A DNA stretch of 64,000 nucleotides from Pycnopodia helianthoides (Eukaryota > Echinodermata > Asteroidea > Forcipulatida > Asteriidae), in the NCBI GenBank assembly GCA_032158295.1, contig CM063249.1, forward strand, positions 12,404,139 through 12,468,138, read 5' to 3'. Below are positions 35,814 to 46,130 of this stretch, piece after piece. Under the pieces are notes generated by a model, which saw nothing but the letters and a program-made list of their open reading frames with translations, was not told where the DNA came from and did no database searches. How positions within the stretch are numbered: position 1 is the stretch's first letter; each line of letters opens with the position of its first letter. Made by a program: the position numbers and the translations under genes.

Positions 35814-38800
35814 CTGAGAACAGAAAATGAATAAAATAAAACAAGATTGAATATCAACTCATTCACGGTTCATACCTAAAATGCCCTTGGGTAAGGTTAA
35901 GAAATTATAATAATTTTTTTTTTATTATTGTTATTAAAAGATGTATAATAATGTTTAGTTTTGGAATATTGCCAAGACCAACAATGAAACCATGATAACT
36001 TGTCAATTGAAGTGTCCAACTTTTTTGATTGCTGGCCAGATGTCTAAAAAGAGTTGTCAGAATGCTCGGCTTCTCACCTGACAAGAGACTCTGTGACTCT
36101 CTGTAATGCCTTCTGTTTCTTGGCTCTGTTTTTCTTGGTGACCTCCTCAACCATGGACAAGACAAGACGCTCCTTCCTTGGCACTTTTGCAATCTGGAAA
36201 AGAAACAACCACAGCTATTTTTGCAGTCAACATCCAAGGTATAAACACTTTTGGCCTGGGGTGTGTTCCGCTGGCGTGAACAGTGCAAAAAAATCGCCAT
36301 CACGCTTAAGCTATTGTTGTAAACGATTGCCATCATTTACTAAGGCCAGTCTATGCTTCAATAAGGGAATCAAAGTGCACTGAAGAGGTTTTGAAATAGT
36401 TGTTTAAATCGCCAAGGTCTGGTTCTTGATAATTTTACCAAGACGAGGTAAAATTAATTAGTAGTTAATTTTTAACAACTAGTTTAAAACCGATTCAAAA
36501 CACTTTGATTCCCATTCATAATTACCTTTCCATTAACCCTTCCAGTGCCGCCAACGTTCTGAAACGTCAAACTAAGTATCCATCCACAGGCCGCCAACGT
36601 TCCCATACGTTCTACTACTCGACCAAAAACAATATATAATTGCCCTCTGGATAAAGAATTGCCAATGCACGACCGGCACGGAACCCTTCGAGCGCCGCTA
36701 ATGTTCTGAAACGTCATACTGAATCTCCATCCACAGGCCGCCAACGTTCCGTTACGTTTTACTACTCGACATAAAAAATTTATTTATTTATTTTTGTTTA
36801 AATGGCCGGACTGTGGATACAGAATTCCTAAAACAAGGCTGGCACTGTAAGGGTTAAAACCACCCAAAAACCATGTTAAAGTTTAGAACAAATCGACAAT
36901 TTAGCCGCAGCTCACCTCGACACTGCGTTGAATTTCAATGCATGTGTTGAGCGCTGGGTAGATCAGTTTATGACCTACCAACTGAACTTGGGCCAAGAAA
37001 TTTGCGTGTTCGGCGTAATCATCTGATAGTGCCCACTTTTGACTCCATAAGGTCAGGTTTTGTTTAACACTGTTTATCATGTTTATATAGCCCGTTTAAA
37101 CATGGCCACGTGATCTCCTCTCGACCAATCAGAATGGCTAGACTGTCCCAGGTATTCATGAATGCATGTTAGCATGGTGATCCAGCTGCAGCCGCAACCA
37201 CTAATTCAGGCAAGGCCAATGCATCAGTTAAATAAGTTACCAGACTGCAGCCGAGTCCAAGTACGCATTAATTTTATGCGATACAGGGTACCTGGGAAGC
37301 AAATGTTGGGGGTACTCACCGTAAATGCTGGTCCCGCTGTGTTGCGTACCGGTGTGTCAGACCCGTCCAGTCGGAACGGTGTACCTGATATCTCACCCCA
37401 TGTCATCATAGGTGACTCGTTGTAAGCACCTGCCCATCAGTCAAATCAAAATGAATAAAATTGCTTCTGTAAAAGGTACTTGCTTTTGAAGTATCACAGC
37501 TACTAACACCTCTAAAATCTTCCCAAATCCTTCACATTTTTGAAATTTAACACCGTTTTGGTTTTAGTTTCCCTGAAGAAACTTGATCGAAATCAGGTAG
37601 TTCCTCTTGTCCAAATTCACTTGATGTCGTCATCACAAAAATCTTTGTTGCGACATATTAGGAGTCAATGTCCCTGTGTGCTATACATTTTAGGTGACGC
37701 AGCGTTTACACTATTGCCATATGATTTTTGCGTGCAATTTGCCTCCAAAACTGGCGGGCTTGGCAGGCAGTAGCCGCGTGTGACGTTGGTGCAAAAGGAG
37801 TCCATATGAAATAGAAAAGAAGCTGAGGTAAGCACAGACGCTAACACTACAACAAAAATGATCACTTGATTTTATTCTCACTTTATTTCTCAGTGTGCAC
37901 CTGTCAACAATTTTCAAAAAAAATAAAATGTTGTGCCTACCTACCGCCCCTCTGACTTTCCAACATGTAACAGGAAACAAAAATAGTTGTTCATTTGTTG
38001 TCGCATAAATTTAATTCACGATTTCTTGTAAACATTTCACTCGTTTCCTCGGAGCTTTGTCGGTAACAATCAGTGCATTTCACTTTACCTGGTGCGGGGA
38101 GGGTGTCCCCACAAACCCAAATCCGTTAACCTTTGGTGATTCCGCCGTCAACAACTCCTTCCCATCGTGCCCGATTTTTCCCATCTTCATGGAGGCCTTG
38201 ATGGCTGCGGACTTGGCAACGGCTGACGTCTTGTCGGCTTGTCCACTAAACGGGTTGCTAACTAGATGTGTGTTTTTTGTGACAACCTGCTGGACTTTGG
38301 GCTTCTTGAAGATCTGTTCCTCGGCCGTCTCTTCAAGTCCTAAAAATGAAGAGGAACAAAATTCATAAATCGCTCTAAAAGAACCAAAGCTTTGACAAGT
38401 ACAAAACAATTTGGCTCACCAGAATAAGGTTACCAGCCAACATACAGTATCACACGTACACCATCCTTGACTGGTTTCCTGCTTAGTTTTGCTATGCTTA
38501 ACAAAAACATGTTAAGCAACATTTCTGCTTAAGCAACTCTATGAAATTGGGACGAGGGCTACAGAGGCCATGGCCTCTGTGTAACTGACCACCAAATCAA
38601 CAGAGAACACCCCAGTTCACATTGGTTGACCAAAAAAACAAACCAAAATATCCAGCTGCTGAATCAAAGAAATATTTCAAGAACTTATTGGGAACCAAAT
38701 AAATGAACATCCTTCTCCAAAAAACAATGTAAAGGTAGGTGCAGCTTTTAAGTAAAGGCAACAGGTTTTCCTAAAATCAAATTATCTTCTTTTCTTCCTT

Positions 38801-41800
38801 GGGTGACCAAGTACAATGCACTGAATCAGTAGACTCTCATTAACCCTCTTGCTGTCTGACCATTCAATACCATTCAAGTGGTTTTGAATGATAGATAAAC
38901 TATACCAGCCTGAAATGTGATACCATGAGGGGATGCATGTACACAGTACACAGTTAGTTCTGTGCACAGTTGTGCCACCGTACACAACCTTGGCAGTCGA
39001 ATGGTTTCAAATGGTTGGTCAACTCACTGGAAAATGTTGCCAAGAGTCACTGACAGTAGGAGGGTTAAAGAAGAAGCCAACAAAAGGCCACAGTGAGTAT
39101 CAAGTTACCTTCAGGGACGTACATGACTGCATTCTTTGCCTTGTACCCCCACGTCGTTACCGAAGAGCCATCTATTGGCTTCATGGACTTGGGGCCCTCT
39201 AGTGCCAGCATGTCCACCTGTTCCTGCTGGTGGATCTTCTCTGCCTCATAGAGCCATCCGTGTTTCTGTCGGTGCTTCTCATCAGACACCTTCATGATGT
39301 CCTCGAAGGAGGCGTTGTCTTCACTTGTGTGTCTCGCAAGGTACTTGTCCAGGGTGAGGGAAGAGTTACTCTTCTCTGTGAAAGGGAACAGACGTTGTTT
39401 TAAATGAGATAGTAAGTTCAGCCTCCGGGAAAGACTCTAGGATCGAAATGTCAGGCCGTTAACTATTTTTTGCATCTATACCGTAGGCCCTTTTGATTGG
39501 TATGCAGTTTGCAACAGCTAATTCTATTTTCTCATCAGTTCCATAGAGTTATGTAATAGAACTAGAGGGAGCACTGGTTATAACTGGTTACACTCAAGAT
39601 TAGTCTTAGCTCTTTGTGAAGTCTTAAATTTCTCATCATTGCATGATACAATATCCAAAAGAGTACTGAAGAACTCTGGGCTCGATTCCACAAAGCACTA
39701 GGATTCATCTTCAGATGAATCTTAGCTCTTTGTGAAATCAACCCCTGGAGTAGTGCATCAGACTACACAAGAGCAAGTTACCTTTCTTTAACTCCTCCTC
39801 TGTATCCATTCCCTTTGCCGACTTCCTCTTCCTCTGACCCTCAGCTCTCTCAGGATGATGATGCAGAGGAGTGTCTTGCCTTGCATTCAAATCAGGCGTC
39901 TCAAACGTTGCTGGTGTGGCCTCCGCATCTACGAATCAAACGGTTTTAAATGGGTGAATAATTAATTCCGGAACACCTCATGTTATTTTACGAATCAAAA
40001 AAAGTGTTCACTGGTCAACACCTTTCAATTATAATGTGAAAATATTAACCGAGGACATAAGGATCAATGCCTGCTGCTTTTCCCTGGCTGTATGCTATAA
40101 TTAATAATAACTAGTTTTTATTATATAGGGCATTTTATTAGTGCCCTGGTCATTTGGGCCAATAACACTCCTGTAATCTTTCTCAGCTCCCTGGGAAGTA
40201 TACCATATGTACAGCCCCGGGCTGCCGTGGCGCTCCGAAGGCCTTTTCAAACAAAATATCAACCTCTACCCCTGCAGGTACTCATTTATACCCCATGGTG
40301 CAGAGAAGCAATTATAGTAAAGCATCTTGCTCGAGGACACAAGTGTCATGACCGGGATTCGAACCCACACCCCGATTACTTAACCACCAGAACTTGAGTC
40401 CGATGCTCTAAAAACTAATCCGCTCGGCCATGACACCCTACATAGTCTCTCTTCATCAGGACAAATGTGAGGAATTTTGCTCAATGCCTAGGAGTATTTC
40501 GCCCTGGTTATATCTACATACATGGTGTAGGTGTTTCTGTGTCCGGCCTGCTCCGGCCCGTTGCTGCATATCTCAGGGCCAGCTCCCTCATCCTGACCAG
40601 ATCGTTCTTCTCCACTGCCTCGATGTACTCCTTCTGGGCCTTCAGCTTGGCAAGGTCAGGGAAGAAATCACGCTGGATGATCTTTTCAAGATCCTGAAAT
40701 AAAGAAATGACGATTTAAAGGAACTTCACAGAATTGGTAAGAAAAAAACTTGTAAAATATACTTTTTGATCACAGATTTACATAAAACTTACACGGTCTA
40801 ATGATGATGATAGTAGAAAACATCCCTTGAAATATTTCTGTCTGAAATGCCATATTTGATGAGAAATGAATAAACTGGTTTTCCGATTGGAGTTTATCGC
40901 TCAGTGAGCGTTTTTTTCATTTGTTGAATCTATATGATTTCCCAGATGGCCGATCAATCTCAAACTTCTACAGGTTTGTCAGTTTATGTATATGGTGGAT
41001 TACATAAAGTGCTTACACTGCCAGCAACTGTTTTGTTAGCAAAAACCAGTTCTGTAATGTTCCTTTAAATGAGAATTTATTGCAAAGTTTTTCATTCACA
41101 CCCTCATGGTTTCCCCCGGGTGAGGACTTTATTGGAGAGGTTTTGCAAGTCTATGGATATGGATATCAATAGACCCCTTGCATATGACACCACAAGCCCA
41201 AAGCAGCGCCCTCACTGGGGTCAATGTTACGCTGTTTGACCTCAGTAGTGATGGCGGCCATTGCAAGGGGTCTACACGGATATGATTACCATATAAGAGC
41301 GGTCGGGGAGTGAATATGGTATGACGCATTGCACTCAAAAATACCTTGAAGATATGATTTTAATTCTTCTTTCCGCTATCATGGATGATGCCATTTATAG
41401 GAATATAACACGTAGTTGTTAATCCTGGACAAATACAACACTTAAATTTCCGCAAAACAGTACATGTATGTATCCGGCTTTCTCCTACAGGTATGAACAC
41501 TTGTATTCATTGTTACCGTGCAGGAAAAACATACACATCACGTTTAACATGCCATGTGAACACAAAGTGTTGACAAATACTTCTCTGTATAGACCATGTG
41601 AACGTTGTTTACAATAAGTGTGATCTTGCACATTCTTTGAGTATTCTGGCAGGCAAGATACTACACTGGTCCTATGGGAAAATTGACATTTTGTGTCATA
41701 ATTTCCACATAAAACCAAGAGTTATGAAAGTAAAAGCTGGACAAGTTTTTAGATGTGCCCCCTTTCATCATATCAAAAGTTTATAAGAATTAGACAGTGC

Positions 41801-43691
41801 AATCGCCATAAAATATAAGATTTTTTGCTTTCTTCCATTGAGCTGTGTACAAATCGTGCCTGCAGGAAGTCCAGGCTCTGTGGCTCTTTTGTAAACATAT
41901 GATGTCACAGGTCACATCGTCTATACAGTGTACATCTATGTGTAGACTTGCAAAACTATTGTATCCTGATCAGGAGAAACGGAATCTAATCAAGGTCATG
42001 GAAGTATGCCCCAACTGGGACAGTCTAGTGCCTTGTATTAACCCTCCTACTCTCAGTGACTCTTGGCAACATTTTCCAGTGAGTTGACCAACCATTTGAA
42101 ACCATTCGACTGCCAAGGTTGTGTACGGTTGGCACAACTGTGCACAGAATCAACAGTGTACTGTGTACATGCATTCCCTCATGGTATCATATTTCAGGCT
42201 GGCATAGTTTATCTATTATTCAAAACCACAGTGAATGGTATTGAATGGTCAGACAGCAAAAGGGTTAATGTTTTGATTTAAACTCTTACATCCGTCGAAT
42301 TTAAAACCAAAGTAATATTCTTGGCCCAATGCAATTATTACAGACTAGGCAGTTTGACTGGAGTGTGGCCTATGTCACTCCACTGGACTTGGATAAGATT
42401 GCCCGACTCTGTGATAAGCACTTGTTGTTTGGACCCGTTGGCCCCAGTCCTTCCGAGTCCTTCACTTTGGCAATTGGATATAGGATTTGGGACTGCAAAG
42501 AGTTAAATTGTTTGCAATTCCCACAGCTAATACAGGATTCAAACTGGCCTCTAGTCACCAAGTCTTGCGTTTAACACATCTGCTCTAGATTAGGATGCGA
42601 GGGTCGTGGGTTTGAATCCGACCTAAGTAAACCTGTTAATTTTTTTAGGACTTAGAAACACTGATTAACCCTAAAGAACCCAAGTCCTACAATATCCTCA
42701 TTGCCAAAGTGCAAGGATTTGGGCTATTAGGGATCTGCAACACAGGAGGATTTTGAAGGGTTTGGGCTGAAATGAGTTTTTGTTAGGGTAGGATTTCGCA
42801 GGACTTGGGCTATCGGGCTGTTTTTACATAGGAGGATTTAGAAGGCTTTAGGCATTATGCGGCTTAGCCAAAATAGGATTCTGAAGGTTTTGGGCTTTTT
42901 TGACCTTTTTTGACTCCCTAACTCAAAAGGATTTTGAAGGATTTAGGCTAATATGTATACTTACAATAAGTTGAAGGATATCGAAGGATTTGGGCACTTT
43001 AGGTTTATGACAACTTTAATCCGAAGGATATCGAAGGATTTGGGCAGTATGTCTACCCAAGGGTCTAGTATGTTAGGGTTAAGGTATACTGTCTCACACA
43101 GTCCTAACATGTATCACACACCAGTGCAAGCATAAAACCAAAATAACATTCTTTGTAAACATTTATTAAGTAGGATTTGAAACTTTGCATGGTGGAAAAA
43201 CGATTTGGAAAAGGTTTGCGGTGACAACCATGTAATACTTGTCTCTTATTGAGTTGGGGTGGTTCTGAAAAGAACCGTTGGTTATAACTCGACGTTTTGA
43301 TCAGTATGCTCTGATCGTCTTCTGAAGAAAGCTTCTCCAGAAGACGATCAGAGCATACTGATCGAAACGTCGAGTTATAACCAACGGTTCTTTTCAGAAC
43401 CACCCCAACTCAATAAGAGACAAGTACTACATGGTTGTCACCGCAAACCTTTTCCATAAACATTTATTAGTACAAGAGAAAAGTTGTAGAGACTGTTAAA
43501 CGCATCGATAACAGTTTCTTTGAAAAACTTCTAGAATTAATTTGCATGATTGGTCTTTTCAATATTACTCATACCTCCAAGAAGACTTCCTCGTTCAATA
43601 CTTTCTTTGCCGGTTTCTTCTTTTTGGCGTCTTTAGTTGTACTCCCTTCAACTTCCATCACAGCATTCTTTCCAACATTCACCAAGGCCAT
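35480..43691 (-). CDS. ESS2: ESS2 (DGCR14/Bis1) splicing factor homolog, 8 coding exons
   Basis: ESS2 is a nuclear protein of the spliceosome (C-complex associated) and the animal counterpart of fission yeast Bis1; this is family knowledge. Coding exons: 43691-43575, 40693-40522, 39928-39782, 39375-39109, 38339-38089, 37415-37320, 36193-36078, 35813-35480, giving about 499 residues against roughly 476 in human. Diagnostic segments are IIQRDFFPDLAKLKAQKEY, ATPATFETP, HTSEDNASFEDIM, TWGYKAKNAVMYVPEG, GHDGKELL, GFGFVGTPSP, ESPMMTWGE, KKNRAKKQKALQRVTES and, at the C-terminus, ALRASYTPSPARTP followed by TDNLLDLPKRK and a final DFF. All junctions keep phase, except that exon 5 to exon 6 needs a weak acceptor (see the exon 6 entry). 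Confidence 0.94.
36078..36193 (-). CDS. ESS2: ESS2 exon 7
   Basis: Acceptor TTTTCCAG, donor GTGAGA. Encodes VPRKERLVLSMVEEVTKKNR then AKKQKALQRVTESLV. Phase 0 in, phase 2 out. Confidence 0.93.
36534..36780. repeat. Two-copy tandem repeat (about 175 bp) in ESS2 intron 6
   Basis: CCGCCAACGTTCTGAAACGT followed by ATCCATCCACAGGCCGCCAA and TCTACTACTCGAC occurs twice with small differences (about 36548-36625 and 36696-36770). Noncoding. Confidence 0.7.
37320..37415 (-). CDS. ESS2: ESS2 exon 6 (5' boundary uncertain)
   Basis: Encodes SPMMTWGEISGTPFRLDG and later TAGPAFT, followed by a GTGAGT donor. The better-looking acceptor (GGGCAG before 37429) would add AYNE, matching the NESPM of other ESS2 proteins, but would enter in phase 1 and break the frame after exon 5. 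The frame-preserving choice is ACGAG before 37415, a poor splice site. Either a one-base error lies in exon 5 or 6, or the weak site is used. Confidence 0.75.
37617..37805. repeat. Dispersed repeat ('GCAGTAGCCGCGTG' family) in ESS2 intron 5
   Basis: Third clear copy of the repeat at 23850 and 27815: GTCGTCATCACAAAAATCTT at the left, AAACTGGCGG and GCAGTAGCCGCGTG at the right. Confidence 0.55.
38089..38339 (-). CDS. ESS2: ESS2 exon 5
   Basis: Acceptor TTTTTAG, donor GTAAAG. Encodes residues 235-318, with KNTHLVSNPFSG, GKIGHDGKELL and FGFVGTPSPHQ. Ends in phase 0, which does not suit the best-looking acceptor of exon 6. Confidence 0.9.
38845..39066 (+). repeat. Dispersed 225-bp repeat, copy 1
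   Basis: Runs from CTGTCTGACCATTCAATACC to CTGGAAAATGTTGCCAAGAG and GGAGGGTTA. Copies: 42031-42266 in inverse orientation and 57216-57438 direct. Lies in ESS2 intron 4 and ends 43 bases before exon 4's donor side. Class unknown. Confidence 0.75.
39109..39375 (-). CDS. ESS2: ESS2 exon 4
   Basis: Acceptor TTTCACAG, donor GTAACT. Encodes SLTLDKYLARHTSEDNASFE, WLYEAEKIHQQEQ and TTWGYKAKNAVMYVPEG, all colinear with human ESS2. Confidence 0.94.
39782..39928 (-). CDS. ESS2: ESS2 exon 3
   Basis: Acceptor TTCGTAG, donor GTAACT. Encodes the ATPATFETP motif, then a His-rich and basic linker (QRKRKSAKG). Phase 1 in and out. Confidence 0.9.
40092..40440 (-). mobile_element. tRNA-Leu-derived SINE, near full length
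   Basis: Read on the minus strand, it starts with a tRNA-Leu-like head: TCATGGCCGAGCGG (A box), GGACTCAAG with CAA in the anticodon position, and GGTTCGAATCCC (B box). A unique body of about 200 bp follows, then an AT-rich tail with TAATAATTAAT. It lies in ESS2 intron 2. Related copies or pieces are at 60800-60920 and 62834-63560. Confidence 0.8.
40522..40693 (-). CDS. ESS2: ESS2 exon 2
   Basis: Acceptor TTTCAG, donor GTATGT. Encodes DLEKIIQRDFFPDLAKLKAQ and the following coiled-coil helix (KEYIEAVEKNDLVRMRELAL). This is the most conserved part of the ESS2 family. Leaves in phase 1. Confidence 0.94.
40715..41068 (-). mobile_element. MITE, TTAA family A, copy 4 (reverse orientation)
   Basis: TTAA at 40715-40718 and 41065-41068. 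Inverted ends kept with one or two changes. Shorter than copies 1-3 owing to loss of the block containing ATTACACATTTGCATG. In ESS2 intron 1. Confidence 0.85.
42031..42266 (-). repeat. Dispersed 225-bp repeat, copy 2 (inverse)
   Basis: Inverse copy of 38845-39066: starts TTAACCCTCCTACT and ends GGTCAGACAGCAAAAGGGTT. In ESS2 intron 1. Confidence 0.75.
42660..43080. repeat. Degenerate tandem repeat (GAAGGATTTGGGC)
   Basis: About ten imperfect units around AGGATTTTGAAGGATTTGGG at irregular 40-60 bp spacing. Similar wording occurs at 18990-19080. Noncoding. Confidence 0.55.
43205..43458. repeat. Near-perfect long hairpin, arms about 120 bp
   Basis: The left arm (GGAAAAGGTTTGCGGTGACA through GATCGTCTTCTG) is repeated in inverse after a gap of about 10 bases (CAGAAGACGATC through TGTCACCGCAAACCTTTTCC). 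Only a few mismatches, so the RNA would form a very stable stem. It lies in ESS2 intron 1, just downstream of exon 1's donor. A diverged arm fragment occurs at 2640-2740. Confidence 0.85.
43575..43691 (-). CDS. ESS2: ESS2 exon 1
   Basis: ATG at 43691-43689; 39 codons ending VLNEEVFLE before a GTATGA donor. Includes a lysine-rich stretch (KKKKPAKK). Matches the LDEEEYIE region of the family, so the start is close to the usual one. Confidence 0.88.
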
Positions 43692-43734
43692 GATGATAGA
43701 TTAGGATTCTCTTTTCCAGCCAAATTCCAACTGA

Positions 43735-44149
43735 CTAAAAAATGAGTTTAAAAAATTGTCGATTGTCAATAATGGTAAAGTGAGATCACATCAAAGAAAG
43801 CATTGTCAATGTCAGTGTCAATACAAATTACAATGTCACTTGTTACTGTCGTCATCATCCTTCAAACAGACCAATGCTCCAGTCCTACTACGGCTACTAG
43901 TCTTACTTTTTTAATCAAGACGTTTATGATTGTTTAATGTAATGTTTTGATGCTCAGATGGTCAGACGGTCGGATCAGACTAACTAAGCAGCAGAGAGCA
44001 TTATTTATGGCATGCATGTATAGTGATGATAGTCTCGATACTTTGTAGTTGTAGTACATGCATCCACATCAAACCATAGCCAATATCACATTTTCCTTAC
44101 CAATAATTTGTTATAATTATAAGTTATTTATAAAATCACGTAAACTTAC
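43735..44149 (-). other. ESS2: Probable 5' UTR intron of ESS2, noncoding exon ending at 44150
   Basis: On the minus strand a perfect GTAAGT donor follows position 44150, and an acceptor TTTTTTAG precedes 43734, 43 bases upstream of the ATG. This suggests a noncoding first exon upstream of 44150 (toward roughly 44.27 kb) and a 415-bp leader intron. No transcript evidence is available. Confidence 0.5.
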
Positions 44150-44270
44150 CGTCTATCTAGTATCTTGTTAGTCACAGTACCATGTCGCACGGAAGAAATA
44201 GGTACACCGTACCAGCTTGTTACAGAAAGAGCGCCCCCAATCACACCAGTGCGCACAGTCTAAACGACGG

Positions 44271-45106
44271 AAGCCGATTAGTGCCAGGCGATTCTTTGGC
44301 AGTATTTGGCCCCCTACAAATAATCACAGCTCCTCAAGGAGTATGACTTTAAAAGCTGAGCTTCACACTTAAATGTTTGGCTCCCAAGTAAAAATCTAGC
44401 GTTCCTCGGCTCCTTAAATGACATCTCCCAAGTTAAAGACATATGCGGAAAATCTAAACAAAGCAGTGATAAATTTATCCCAGTTAGAATGCAAATTTAA
44501 GAAGACGAACAAATATTATTAACAAATCAGCGGCGTAGCCAGGACATTTTTGGTGGGGGGGGGGGGGCGGGGGGGGGCATGTAACCCGGAAAAAGGGTAC
44601 ACTTTGAAATAAATGAAAATAAAACTAAACCTTGGGGAAACTCACTTAATCTAAGGATCGAATAGGGTAAAGACGCGAGGAAATGCAAGAAGTGGGACGA
44701 CAACTCAATATGTAGGGTTGTCAACAAAGAAAAAAATATAAAAATTACTTTATTGATTATGAGGCAAAAGCGGAACCAGTGATCGAGATATAGCAATAGA
44801 CAGGGAACTCTAAACCAAGACCAATAGTAACCCCTTTTAACTGAACCCAGAATACTTAATAAAAGGAATTTATAGAAACCACTAAAATAAAATAAAACCA
44901 ACAAAACACAGTGCCAAAGAAGGTTACAAATTAAAATCAAAATGGCTTTAAAACCAGTTAAATAGCAGTAATACTTGAAAACAGGCAAGACTTGAACATG
45001 GGGTAAAATATCACAGCTTGTGATGGGATCAGGAGAACACATAAATGTGGAGTGTTCCCCTTGTGCTGCCAGGCTGCTATCTGAAATGGGTCCTTAATCA
45101 AAGGGG
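44271..45106. other. Intergenic region between ESS2 and the retrotransposon
   Basis: Contains a G-rich run at about 44553-44577 next to GCGGCGTAGCCAGGACATTT, a phrase typical of an old interspersed repeat. A 171-codon minus-strand frame (44527-45042) is hydrophobic by composition and is not supported as a gene. Confidence 0.5.
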
Positions 45107-45245
45107 TTATTCACTAATTCGTACCTCAACCGTGAATAAAATATTTTCTATCGCGCCAATTTGCTCCCCCGCCCCAACCTGCAATAAGGAACATGTTAAT
45201 GCAATGACCATGGGTAACATCGTTCTTCGGCGACGAGCCACGGAT
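45107..45245 (-). repeat. Split direct repeat B2 (right end)
   Basis: 139-bp copy of B1 marking the right terminus. It is separated from A2 by 240 bp of element-specific sequence. Confidence 0.92.
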
Positions 45246-45485
45246 GGAAGACGAATATAAGTCTTTGACTCAGTAGATATAAGACTATCTGAACACACCT
45301 GACTTTGATTTTTTAAAACCTTTCTTCTGCAATATTTTAAGAAACGTAAGCTAATGCCGTTGATCTTTATTCTTAGACAAGGTCCTGCTTGATACACCGG
45401 GAAATATCTGAAAAACAAATCTCAAAAAAGGATTTACTGTTACATAATTATCTCTCTTTTCTTCTATTTTACTTCTTAGAGAGAA

Positions 45486-45626
45486 AAATAAATAAATGAT
45501 ACGTCTGTCGTAGCTGCGCTGAAAACGATCAATGATAGGCACACCCTAACCGTGTGCACTCAACCTGTTACTCTTACGTAATATGCAAAACTTGCCACGC
45601 TTCTTGGCTAGCGTTAGAAAATGTAA
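45486..45626 (-). repeat. Split direct repeat A2 (internal)
   Basis: 141-bp exact copy of A1, directly abutting B1 at 45626/45627. The abutment equals the joint expected if element ends are ligated into a circle. Confidence 0.92.
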
Positions 45627-45765
45627 TTATTCACTAATTCGTACCTCAACCGTGAATAAAATATTTTCTATCGCGCCAATTTGCTCCCCCGCCCCAACCT
45701 GCAATAAGGAACATGTTAATGCAATGACCATGGGTAACATCGTTCTTCGGCGACGAGCCACGGAT
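45627..45765 (-). repeat. Split direct repeat B1 (internal)
   Basis: 139-bp exact copy of 45107-45245, lying downstream of the recombinase gene on the element's strand. It touches A2 without a gap. Confidence 0.92.
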
Positions 45766-45812
45766 TCCATGTCCACCCTCTCAAGCGACAAAGAGCGGGG
45801 GTTGTAACAATG

Positions 45813-45843
<31 letters not shown>

Positions 45844-46130
45844 AATGACAACTCTGCGTTAATTCGACAATGGAATACAAAGTGTTGGTGTTCTTTCACC
45901 CAATGATTTATTATATCACCACATTGATTGATGATGTAACTAAGACATAGGTAGCAATAGTTAATTTTATTATAATTCCATCACTTATCCTACTTTTACT
46001 TCTAAGTTCAAGTGCCATCACTTTTCCGAGAATCATTGTCTGGGACAATAACGGCAGAACATACAGTCATTACAAAAATACTGCAACAATGTAACTTTAG
46101 ATATAGGCTATAGTCACTAAACTGCACGAT

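Noticed and set aside
42565..42625. Possible tRNA-like sequence (GGGTTTGAATCCGACC)
   Set aside because: A B-box-like motif is present but no matching A box or cloverleaf; it grades into degenerate tandem repeats.
44527..45042. 171-codon minus-strand open frame, strongly hydrophobic
   Set aside because: No recognisable family, ends in a Pro run from a G homopolymer within repeat-like sequence, and no splice or promoter support. The hydrophobicity follows from AT-rich composition.
45351..45542. Short frame starting MPIIDRFQRSYDRR as a second gag
   Set aside because: It is the A2 repeat copy of the sequence upstream of gag and runs into unrelated sequence.
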